Assembly (NCBI GenBank): GCA_903918755.1
Contig: CAIXFN010000101.1
Span: 62,001-126,000, forward strand
Length of the DNA: 64,000 nucleotides
DNA from: an uncultured Pedosphaera sp.
Lineage (GTDB): Bacteria; Verrucomicrobiota; Verrucomicrobiia; Limisphaerales; Pedosphaeraceae
Reading direction: 5' to 3'
The notes below the pieces were generated by a model, which saw only the letters and a list, made by a program, of their open reading frames with translations, was not told the DNA's origin and did no database searches. Positions 1 to 7,220 of the stretch are shown piece by piece. The translations under genes were made by a program, and so were the position numbers. How positions within the stretch are numbered: the first letter of the stretch is position 1; each line of letters starts with the position of its first letter.

Positions 1-394
1 ACCAGGCCCCGGTCAAGCCGGGCAAATCGCGTTGTGTCCAAACCGGGTGGGCGAACACCGTCTGGCAATCCTTCTGCAGGTAATCCGTGATGCCCGGCCA
101 CGATCCAGGCACCTTGAAGTAGCCCCACTGGCTGACGGGGACGGACGCAGTGTCCGTCCCGGCGGGTTGCCACTGCCAAAGACCATTCAGGCAAAACCGC
201 TCCCGCGTGGGGGTGGTGGCGCGCCAGGCGCGAGCGGAGTCCCAAACGGCAGTGACCCCGGGCGGCAGGGCCACGGCTTCCGGCGCGTCCGCCGCTCCGG
301 CGCTCCCAGTGAGAAAAACCAGGCAGATACAGGTCCCGAGCAGCCACACTTTGAGGCGGCGAACCGGGCCATGAATTCGGAATCGCGTGAACAC
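1..394 (-). CDS. N-terminal part of an exported glycoside hydrolase family 2-like enzyme (runs off left edge)
   Basis: An open frame reads on the minus strand from a GTG at 394 to the edge (131 codons) with no stop; an in-frame TAG lies four codons upstream of the GTG. The N-terminus has a basic stretch followed by a hydrophobic core (LLGTCICLVFLTG) and an A-x-A-like end, so it is a signal peptide. After it come RERFCLNGLWQWQPA and WGYFKVPGSWPG, which resemble the start of the sugar-binding jelly roll of GH2 beta-galactosidases and glucuronidases (R-x-x-LNG-x-W, VPGSW). The catalytic barrel would lie outside the window, so substrate and activity cannot be judged. The GTG start is my choice; the frame and signal peptide are clearer than the start codon. 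Confidence 0.6.
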   Translation of the reverse strand, partial: MFTRFRIHGPVRRLKVWLLGTCICLVFLTGSAGAADAPEAVALPPGVTAVWDSARAWRATTPTRERFCLNGLWQWQPAGTDTASVPVSQWGYFKVPGSWPGITDYLQKDCQTVFAHPVWTQRDLPGLTGAW

Positions 395-486
395 TCCGAA
401 ATACTATTCCGAACGGCGGAGATGGCAACGTTTTTGGCGCCAATGCAAATACCCGGCGTCGCCGGGCGGAGGGGCATAACGCGCGC

Positions 487-2892
487 TTAGGGCCTGGCCT
501 TCATCTGCTTCAATTGCTGGACCAAACCGCCCACGGGAGCATTGCCTGAATCCAACTTTTGTGTGGTTTCAGCCAGGAGCAGGGCATCTGCCACGCGGTT
601 CACCTCCGGGGAGGCCAGCAGTTGGACAAAGCGGTAGAGCGCTTCGGGACTGTTCGGACACAGCGCGTAGGCCTGCCGGAACGCGAAATCCGCTTGCGCG
701 ACCATCTCTTTGCGTTCCTCGGGGTTCTTCGCATGGCTGATCCTCCAATAATACACTCCGCCGATGGCGCTCCGGAGTTTGGAATAGGCTTTTTGGGCCG
801 GTTGATCCGCCACAAAATCCCGGTCACCACTGAATCCAGCGAGATCGTGCTGTCCGTGTACTTTCTCGGCAAAAGCGGTCACCGCGGCGACGGAAGTTTC
901 GGGTTTGAGCCAATCACCCAGCAGTCTACCGCATTGCTCGGACCAATAGTCATGGTCCTGGCGAACCACGTCGGCGGGGAGGGCACTCAAGGGTTCCCGG
1001 TTCACCTTCATGATCAGCCCATTGGGGGTAAGATGGGGATACATCCAATCCAGCGGAAAACTCTCCTCGAGGTAAAAATCCTTCGTCGCATTGCGATCGA
1101 ATATCGTCCGTGCGATCAGGGAGTTGATGGCCATGACGGCGACCTGGCCGCTGACTTGGACGGAATCCCCTTTCTTGGTGACGTCCTCGCCGGGCCGGAT
1201 TTGTCGCGGCTCCTTGGGGAATTGCGTATCGTGCTCGAGCCGTTTCCCCGCATCCGCCACGTAATCGGCAAAGGCCTTTTCCGAATCCGCTTTCGCCGGC
1301 AGGTCCAGTTGCGCCCCATACATTTTCCGGACGTAATCCAGATAGGTATTATCGGCCAGGGCGTTTTGGGTGATCGTGAAGAACGGTTTGCCGCTGGCAT
1401 GCGCTTCACTCATGGCCGTGATGACGCCCCGACCGGGATCCGTTCCGCCAAAATAGATGCTGCCGGGTGGGATGGAACGGATGATGTCATTCCCGTAGGC
1501 CAGCACATCCTTTTCCTGCCAGTTAGCGAACTGTTCCCAGGCCAGTTCCGTCTCCAAGATCGGGGACCAGACGGCATCGATTCGCGCATCCGCCTTGGTT
1601 CCTTCGTATTGATGCGCCCGCGCCCGGAGTGCCTGCCACAGATTGGTGGCTTTCGTCCAATTCCCCTGGTTGCCGGCCGCAAAATAGCGCCAGACATCCT
1701 CGGTGGGCGTCAGGTCGGACGTTTTTGCCAATTCCCGGGCTTGCGCCTCTTTAGCAGAAAAGAAGGCCCGCAACCGGTCATCATACCACGGCTTGCCCGG
1801 GGGGGCGGATTTTTGCGCCGCGACCGACAGGACGAAAGCCGCCCCGAGGACACAATAAAGTGCCCCCAGGAGAGCGGAAGTTGGCCGCCGGGTGCGGGAA
1901 CTGTCGACGATGGCCTCAATGCGGTTTTGCAATTGGGAAGGACGCGCCATCGCGATGGCGGCGGCTGAACGGACGGGCCGAAAACCCCGAGCAATCGCCA
2001 GCAGGTGGGAGGCATATTCGGAGGGCCGACACCCCCCATTCAGCACCAGATCGTCGCAGGCGCTTTCCCGTTCCAGGAGCATCTGGCGGGCCGCCAGCCA
2101 GACGAGTGGATTGAACCAATAGATCGCGCAAGCCAGGTGCGCCAACAGTTGGGTGAGGCAATCCCAGCGGCGAATGTGGGCGAGTTCATGGAGCAGCACG
2201 ACCCGTTGGCGATCCGCCGCCCACTCGTCGGCGCCGGCCGGCAGGAGGATGACCGGGTGCCTGGTGCCCCAGGTTACCGGCATCAACTGCTCACCGGATT
2301 GCAAAAGGGTCACCGGGCGCCCCATCCCCATCTCCTGACACAAACTTTCCAGCAATTCAGCCCAGCGCGAGTCTGTGGGCGGACGTGCCTGCCGGCGCAT
2401 TTGCGCGATTTGATAATGCCCCGCGAGGACGGAAAGCGTGAACCACAAAGCGCCCGTGAGCCAGGTTCCCAGAATCATGGCCGCCCAGTTCGTACTGAAT
2501 CGCGCGCTCAGCCCATTGCCGAGGGGGCCTTGCGGCAGCGCAGTGACTGCCTTGTCCCGGGCAGTATCGTGGATGCCGGTGGGCGGGGTGGGCGGGGTCG
2601 GTTTGCCTGGCACCATTTCCACCCGCAAACTGATTTCATTGGCGGAGGTGGCGCGGCTGGCCACGGTCCACAGCGGATGCGACCAGCCGGGGAGAACGAT
2701 GGTAAGGACGGGAATGATCAGCAACCCGGCCAGGGCCAGGAGCCAGATCAGGTGCCGGGCCGAAGCCGTGCCCTGGCGCCAAAGTCGGCACACCAAGCCA
2801 GCCATGGCCAGGACCAAAAAGCTTTTCAGCGCGTAATCCAACCAGGCGGCCGCCAGTTGGGATGAAGCAAACCAATGGGGTAATGTATTCAT
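487..2892 (-). CDS. M56 (BlaR1/MecR1-like) membrane metallopeptidase sensor with a DUF2723-tail-like C-terminal domain
   Basis: 801 residues. Four hydrophobic segments (about residues 13-35, 48-70, 135-160 and 340-360) enclose a zinc-peptidase motif, HELAHIRRWD, followed by a downstream glutamate in LLERESACDD; this is the BlaR1/MecR1 M56 layout. The family senses a signal outside the cell and cleaves a BlaI-type repressor inside; the gene for such a repressor lies one base upstream. The C-terminal ~430 residues are not a penicillin-binding domain. They contain IYFGGTDPGRG, FFTITQNALAD, VSGQVAVMAIN, ESFPLDWMYPHL and AFRQAYALCPNSPEAL, which from memory resemble the soluble tail of verrucomicrobial DUF2723 glycosyltransferase-like proteins. 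The ligand is unknown. The family call is strong, the tail resemblance moderate. Confidence 0.88.
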   Translation of the reverse strand: MNTLPHWFASSQLAAAWLDYALKSFLVLAMAGLVCRLWRQGTASARHLIWLLALAGLLIIPVLTIVLPGWSHPLWTVASRATSANEISLRVEMVPGKPTPPTPPTGIHDTARDKAVTALPQGPLGNGLSARFSTNWAAMILGTWLTGALWFTLSVLAGHYQIAQMRRQARPPTDSRWAELLESLCQEMGMGRPVTLLQSGEQLMPVTWGTRHPVILLPAGADEWAADRQRVVLLHELAHIRRWDCLTQLLAHLACAIYWFNPLVWLAARQMLLERESACDDLVLNGGCRPSEYASHLLAIARGFRPVRSAAAIAMARPSQLQNRIEAIVDSSRTRRPTSALLGALYCVLGAAFVLSVAAQKSAPPGKPWYDDRLRAFFSAKEAQARELAKTSDLTPTEDVWRYFAAGNQGNWTKATNLWQALRARAHQYEGTKADARIDAVWSPILETELAWEQFANWQEKDVLAYGNDIIRSIPPGSIYFGGTDPGRGVITAMSEAHASGKPFFTITQNALADNTYLDYVRKMYGAQLDLPAKADSEKAFADYVADAGKRLEHDTQFPKEPRQIRPGEDVTKKGDSVQVSGQVAVMAINSLIARTIFDRNATKDFYLEESFPLDWMYPHLTPNGLIMKVNREPLSALPADVVRQDHDYWSEQCGRLLGDWLKPETSVAAVTAFAEKVHGQHDLAGFSGDRDFVADQPAQKAYSKLRSAIGGVYYWRISHAKNPEERKEMVAQADFAFRQAYALCPNSPEALYRFVQLLASPEVNRVADALLLAETTQKLDSGNAPVGGLVQQLKQMKARP

Positions 2893-2893
2893 T

Positions 2894-3283
2894 TTAGCGA
2901 CCTTCCTTGCGGGCCTGGTTGATGAGGTTTTGCAATTCGTTCAGTTCCGTCTCCGAGATTTCTTTTTCCGGGGTGGTCAGCAGGGCCGCCACGGCCTGAC
3001 TCACGGAACCTTGAAAGAAGGTGGTCACCACCCGCTGGAGCGCCGATTGCCGGGCGCTTTCCGGCGAGCTGCTGGGGGTATAAACATACACCGCCCCGGC
3101 CCGGTGATGGCGGAGATGTCCCTTGGTTTCAAGGATCCGCAACAGCGCCCGGACGGCCGAATAGCCGGGGGGCTCGGGTAGGGCGGCCAGCACCTCGGCC
3201 GCCGTGGCCTGGCCGCGGGAGTGGATCACATCCATGATCTGGCGCTCGCGGCGACTAAGTTCTTGTTCGCGGTTTGGGTTCAT
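2894..3283 (-). CDS. BlaI/MecI/CopY-family transcriptional repressor
   Basis: 129 residues, the usual length of the family. An N-terminal winged helix-turn-helix runs from about residue 10 to 80 (RQIMDVIHSRGQATAAEVLA, then SAVRALLRILETKGHL), and a C-terminal helical dimerisation part contains FFQGSVSQAVAALL, a family hallmark. It is the first gene of a two-gene operon with the M56 sensor; only one base separates them. Two identical palindromes precede it, one ending two bases from the ATG, so autorepression is likely. No Shine-Dalgarno sequence precedes the start. The target genes beyond its own operon are not evident, although a cardiolipin synthase-like gene starts divergently about 120 bases beyond the distal palindrome. 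Confidence 0.92.
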   Translation of the reverse strand: MNPNREQELSRRERQIMDVIHSRGQATAAEVLAALPEPPGYSAVRALLRILETKGHLRHHRAGAVYVYTPSSSPESARQSALQRVVTTFFQGSVSQAVAALLTTPEKEISETELNELQNLINQARKEGR

Positions 3284-3284
3284 G

Positions 3285-3300
3285 TGCTAAAAAATTAGCA
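3285..3300. promoter_or_regulatory. Proximal palindromic operator of the blaI-type operon
   Basis: TGCTAAAAAATTAGCA: TGCTAA and TTAGCA form a perfect inverted repeat around AAAA. It ends two bases before the repressor's ATG and is identical to 3329-3344. Position next to a BlaI-family gene makes it the probable repressor site. Confidence 0.8.
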
Positions 3301-3320
3301 CCACCTGGTTTGGGGCGCAA
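3292..3320 (-). promoter_or_regulatory. Probable promoter of the repressor/sensor operon, -10 inside the operator
   Basis: On the minus strand TTGCGC (3320-3315) is followed after 17 bases by TAATTT (3297-3292). The ATG begins only 9 bases after the -10 box, so transcription would begin at or within a base or two of the start codon, giving a leaderless mRNA. The -10 hexamer is part of the proximal palindrome, so a bound repressor would block RNA polymerase directly. The -35 match is modest. Confidence 0.5.
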
Positions 3321-3328
3321 GGGGAAAA

Positions 3329-3344
3329 TGCTAAAAAATTAGCA
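3329..3344. promoter_or_regulatory. Distal palindromic operator, identical copy
   Basis: Same 16-base palindrome as 3285-3300, 44 bases away start to start, close to four helical turns, so both copies face the same side of the DNA. It also contains a TAATTT on the minus strand that could serve as a second -10 box (TCGACA lies 19 bases further upstream). Confidence 0.75.
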
Positions 3345-3466
3345 GGCTCGATTTGACCTGTGTCGAAAGGCCTGCGTCGCTGTGTCAGTCTCTGCCGGAG
3401 ACGCGGCGAATGCGGGATCGCGGAGGTGGGTTGCCAAACGGGTGGCTGGCCCCTAAGTTGGGGCGA

Positions 3467-4603
3467 ATGTCGCGTGCTAAAACTCGCACTGGTAAATGGT
3501 TGTGGAGCGGCAAGGAATACTTTCCTGCGGTGACGGCGGCCCTGCGGGCGGCCCGTTCGAGCGTGCGGTTGGAGGTTTACATTTTTTCCGCGGACCAGGT
3601 GGGTTTGCGCATTCGGGAGGAATTGCTCCAGGCGTGCGGACGGGGCGTAGCCGTGCGGGTGTTGATTGATACCTTTGGCTCGATCCTGTTGCCTGCGAAC
3701 TTTTGGCAACCTTTGGAAGCAGCCGGTGCCGAAGTGCGTTGGTTTAATCCGCCCTGGTTCAAGCGGTTGGGCTTTCGGGATCATCGCAAGATTGTGGTTT
3801 GCGATGAGGCGGTGGCCTTTGTGGGCGGTTTTAATTTCACGGCCGAATATGACGGCGATGGCGTGCATTCCGGATGGAATGACCTGGGCTTGGAATTGCC
3901 CGGGGCGCAGGCGGTCAATCTGGCCCGGGCGTTTGATGAAATGTTCGAGCAGGCGGCCAAAGCCCACCGGCCGTTCACCCGGTTGCGCCGCACCGCGGCC
4001 AGCCGGGGCGGCTCCGCGCCCGGGGGTGAATTGCTGCTGAGTGGGCCGGGCCGGGGATTCAATCCGTTTCGCCGGCGGTTGCGCGAGGATCTGGAAAGCG
4101 CCCGGGATGTGAGCATCATTGCCGCCTATTTCCTGCCCACCTGGCGTTTGCGGCGGGAGTTGGTGGGCGTCGTAAAACGGGGCGGGCGGGTAAGGCTGAT
4201 CCTGCCGGGCAAGTCAGACGTGCCCATGTCCCAATTTGCGGCTCGGAGTCTTTACCGGCATTTGCTGAAGGCCGGGGTGGAAATTTACGAATTCCAGCCG
4301 CAAATCCTCCACACCAAATTGATTCTGATCGACGGGATTGCCTATGCCGGATCCTCCAATCTGGATCCGCGGAGCCTCTACATCAACTATGAATTGATGG
4401 TGCGACTGGAAGCCCCCGAGCTCACCCGCCCGGCCGGGGAGCACTTTGAACAAATGCTCCGGCACTGCGAGCCCATCGAACTGGCCGCCTGGCGCAAGCA
4501 AAACACCTGGTGGCGGCGCTTCCAGCAGAAGTGGTCATACTTTGTGCTGGTGCATGTGGATCCGGTGTTTGTCCGCTGGCGGATCAATCGGGTTTTCCCC
4601 TGA
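3467..4603 (+). CDS. cls: Cardiolipin synthase-like phospholipase D-family enzyme
   Basis: 378 residues from the ATG at 3467; the frame is open to 3353, but upstream residues show no family match. Two PLD (HKD) motifs are present: HRKIVVCDEAVAFVGG near residue 105 and HTKLILIDGIAYAGSSNLD near residue 285. Two such motifs form one active site; in this family it transfers phosphatidyl groups between phospholipids to make cardiolipin. There is no N-terminal membrane segment, so it resembles the soluble ClsB/YbhO-type rather than ClsA; attachment to the inner face of the membrane is inferred. Divergent from the blaI-type operon and convergent with the next gene. Other PLD-family transphosphatidylases cannot be excluded. 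Confidence 0.85.
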   Translation: MSRAKTRTGKWLWSGKEYFPAVTAALRAARSSVRLEVYIFSADQVGLRIREELLQACGRGVAVRVLIDTFGSILLPANFWQPLEAAGAEVRWFNPPWFKRLGFRDHRKIVVCDEAVAFVGGFNFTAEYDGDGVHSGWNDLGLELPGAQAVNLARAFDEMFEQAAKAHRPFTRLRRTAASRGGSAPGGELLLSGPGRGFNPFRRRLREDLESARDVSIIAAYFLPTWRLRRELVGVVKRGGRVRLILPGKSDVPMSQFAARSLYRHLLKAGVEIYEFQPQILHTKLILIDGIAYAGSSNLDPRSLYINYELMVRLEAPELTRPAGEHFEQMLRHCEPIELAAWRKQNTWWRRFQQKWSYFVLVHVDPVFVRWRINRVFP

Positions 4604-4645
4604 ACGGAGCCGGCCTGGGGGGAAGGTGACCGGGGTGGGGCGGAA

Positions 4646-5518
4646 TCAGTTTCCCAGGGCTGCCAGATAACGCTGGAAGCGAATGGTATCTTCCGGGCGC
4701 TCCGACTGACGGTAGATTTGATGGAGATTGTGGCAAATTCTGGTGAGCAGGCGGCGCGGCGATAGGGGGACCAGGTAATCGTCCTCCAGGGCATAATTGC
4801 CGTACAGTAAATACTGGATGCAGTTGGCCTTGGTCCAGAGCTGCCCGCCGTTGAAGACGTCCACGTACAACTCCGCCGCGGAAGATTGGAAACGGCAAAT
4901 GAAATGACCGGGGAGGCCGATCCCGGTGATCGGCAGGCCCAAACGACGGGCGAGCAGGAGATACACCAGGCATAAACTGATGGGATTGCCTTTGCGGCGA
5001 TCCACCACCCGGTTCAAATAGCTATTTTCCGGGTCATAGTAGTGCTCGTCGTTGCCCCGAAATCCGAGTACCCCGAAAACGTATTCATTCAAAGCGCCGA
5101 GAATGTGCTCGGCCCCGGCCCGGCGGTCCAGCCGCTCGCGCAATTCCCCCGCGTAACTGTCAAACAGGGCTTCGTAAGCCTCCGGCTTGCAATCGGGATA
5201 TTCCGTTTGTGCCAGCAACCACACCCCTTGCTCCAAATCCAGATCCTCGCCCTGCCGCAGACAAAACCCCAGGAATTGATCGTCCGCGGATTGCCGCGCA
5301 AAGTGCCGGATGATTTCGCGGGCGCGTCGGCGGAGGGAGGCATCGTTGCTCAGGGTATGTGGGCGCAACCAGTCCACCGCCGTCGGCCCGTGGGCGATGA
5401 TGCGCTCGCGGACCAACTGATAGACCGCGGCGTCCTCGTCGGTCAAAAGATTAAGCAGGGCGGCCTTGCGGACTTCCGAAGGCATCTCGGGTGAAAGGAT
5501 GGCAGTATTAGTGCTCAT
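4646..5518 (-). CDS. SirB1-type transglutaminase-like protein with helical N-terminal repeats
   Basis: 290 residues, no signal peptide, probably cytoplasmic. Residues 15-110 are helical and HEAT-like. Residues 130-240 match the SirB1 transglutaminase-like core: YYDPENSYLNRVVDRRKG, NPISLCLVYLLLARRLGLP and GIGLPGHFICRF, the last carrying the conserved GxPGHF histidine. In classic transglutaminases a Cys-His-Asp triad acts; here the cysteine-like position is SLCLVY. The C-terminal ~45 residues are helical, TPR-like (LLTRICHNLHQIYRQSERPE). The biochemical function of SirB1 proteins is not established. It converges on the cls gene; the facing TraB-like gene at 5650 starts 131 bases away. Confidence 0.8.
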   Translation of the reverse strand: MSTNTAILSPEMPSEVRKAALLNLLTDEDAAVYQLVRERIIAHGPTAVDWLRPHTLSNDASLRRRAREIIRHFARQSADDQFLGFCLRQGEDLDLEQGVWLLAQTEYPDCKPEAYEALFDSYAGELRERLDRRAGAEHILGALNEYVFGVLGFRGNDEHYYDPENSYLNRVVDRRKGNPISLCLVYLLLARRLGLPITGIGLPGHFICRFQSSAAELYVDVFNGGQLWTKANCIQYLLYGNYALEDDYLVPLSPRRLLTRICHNLHQIYRQSERPEDTIRFQRYLAALGN

Positions 5519-5649
5519 GGAGCCGCCGACGCTTCAGAACATGCCCCAGGAACCGGAGAATTACAATCAGAATTGGCGGACAATCCCGGGTTGCGCGGTG
5601 AATTTGGATCGACGGCCGACGGCGACCGGAATACGTTGACCGCGAAGTA

Positions 5650-6726
5650 ATGACCGCCCTACCTGCAAAATCCCGGTGTTGCCAATGCCTTGTTTTGGCC
5701 GTGCGATCGTTGGTCGTGCTGGTTGCGCTGGGCATGCTGGCTTCCTGCGGATCCATGCGCGGGGCGGCGGGCAAGCCGGTGCCGCCCGCGCCGCCCGCGC
5801 CCTACACCCGCGTGTTTCGGCCGGACACGAATACGGTGCAATTGCAAATCGCGGTGCGCCGGTTCGCGGCCCCCGGTCGGCGGGCCCCGGAACTCTGGTT
5901 GGTGGGCGTATCGCATATCGGAGATCGGGAATACTATCGGCGGCTCCAGGACCTGCTGGATGAGCGAACCATTGTCCTCTATGAGGGCGTCAACGCCGGC
6001 GCGCACCAGCGGCTGGCCCGCCGGACGGCCGTGGCGAAGCGAAAAGACCCGGATGGGGAACCCGCTTCGGGGATTAAGTCGGCGGCAGCCCCGGGGATTC
6101 AATCCAGCATGGCCACCTCCCTGGGTTTGGTCTTTCAGTTGGAGACCATCGATTACGAACGCACCAATTTCATCAACAGCGATTTGTCCGTGGGCGAGAT
6201 CCAGGCGCTGCTGGCGGCGGGAGCCAAGGGGGCGGCCGGCGATCCGGGGGGCGGGGCCAGTTTTCAATCGCTCCTACAAATCATGGATGGCAGCTCGTTC
6301 CTGGGTGGGATATTGCAAATGGGGTTGCGATTCATTGGCGCGAGCGAAAAACTTCAGGCGATCACCAAACTGGCGTTCATTGAAACGCTGGGCCAGTTGA
6401 AGGGCGATTTGGCGTCGGCGGGGGGGATGCCGGCGGATTTACGCCAGCTGATGCAGGTCCTGATTGCGGCGCGTAACCGGCAGGTGTTGCAGGACTTTCA
6501 GGTGGAGTCGGGCGGACTTCGCCGGCCCGATTCGGTCGCCATTTTTTACGGCACCGGCCATATGGACGACATGGAGCAACGGATCACCCGCGAATTGCAT
6601 TACCGGCCCATGGGGGATATCTGGCTCACGGCGTTCTCGGTGGATCTGAAAAAGACGGGTTTATCGACGGCCGAACTCCAACTTGTGCGCAACCTCGTGC
6701 AGTGGCAATTGTCGCAGATGAAATAG
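5650..6726 (+). CDS. TraB/GumN-like lipoprotein
   Basis: 358 residues. The N-terminus is a lipoprotein signal: a hydrophobic stretch and lipobox LASC with Cys33. The body has ELWLVGVSHIGDREYY near residue 80, VLYEGV near 108, and FYGTGHMDDMEQRI near 298; the GxxH, YEG and GxGHxxxM pattern is that of the TraB/PrgY/GumN (Tiki) superfamily, whose animal members are metalloproteases. The middle (about residues 190-270) carries a glycine-rich linker. Membrane-anchored on the periplasmic side, substrate unknown. Start at the only plausible ATG for the signal peptide. Stands alone between a divergent SirB1-like gene and a non-coding stretch. Confidence 0.65.
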   Translation: MTALPAKSRCCQCLVLAVRSLVVLVALGMLASCGSMRGAAGKPVPPAPPAPYTRVFRPDTNTVQLQIAVRRFAAPGRRAPELWLVGVSHIGDREYYRRLQDLLDERTIVLYEGVNAGAHQRLARRTAVAKRKDPDGEPASGIKSAAAPGIQSSMATSLGLVFQLETIDYERTNFINSDLSVGEIQALLAAGAKGAAGDPGGGASFQSLLQIMDGSSFLGGILQMGLRFIGASEKLQAITKLAFIETLGQLKGDLASAGGMPADLRQLMQVLIAARNRQVLQDFQVESGGLRRPDSVAIFYGTGHMDDMEQRITRELHYRPMGDIWLTAFSVDLKKTGLSTAELQLVRNLVQWQLSQMK

Positions 6727-7220
6727 TCCGGCGCGGCCTCGTCCCGCGGACGGGATTACTATTCCGCAAAGGGGTTTCCCGAACCGTAATGAAATCCCTG
6801 GTCGTCCTCATAACCCATGGGTATTCGGCCGACGACAAAGTCCCTGGCCCAGGAAGTGAAATGCCACGACTCAGCGGCCTTTCCAGGCTGTTCCCCCCGG
6901 GCTCCCTCGTTGGATCGGGTAGCGGTTGTTGCCGAACCAGAGACCTGCGGTGCGGTCCCGCCTTTTTCCAAAAAATGTGGCTGACGCATGTGGTTATATG
7001 AGCTTGTCCAGTCCTTTGTGGCCCAACCATGTTTGCGATTTCCTCACCTTTAATTGCGCAACCGATCGCACGTGGTGTTCAGGAAAGTTTTCCTGGGAGA
7101 TTCATGCCGACTCATACTGCTGACGGAGTATTGGCAGATTCCCGGGATAGGCTAGGGTTTCGCCTTGGACGACGTGGGACTCCGCTGCCGATGCGGTGGC
7201 TGCGCCGCCTGCAATCGCTT
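6727..7220. other. Intergenic stretch, no supported gene
   Basis: About 490 bases between the TraB-like gene and the chosen start of the heme protein. Short open frames on both strands (for example 6989-6759 minus) have no family features I recognise. No clear promoter or terminator was found. It may hold the promoter of the following gene or the eroded end of a lost one. Confidence 0.4.

Noticed and set aside
559-1968. A 469-codon plus-strand frame opposite the M56 sensor
   Set aside because: Antisense shadow of a clear gene; no family features.
6759-6989. A 76-residue minus-strand ORF in the gap after the TraB-like gene (ends GYEDDQGFHYGSG)
   Set aside because: No ribosome site, no signal or domain I can name. 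It could be the eroded end of an old gene but the evidence is too thin for a feature.
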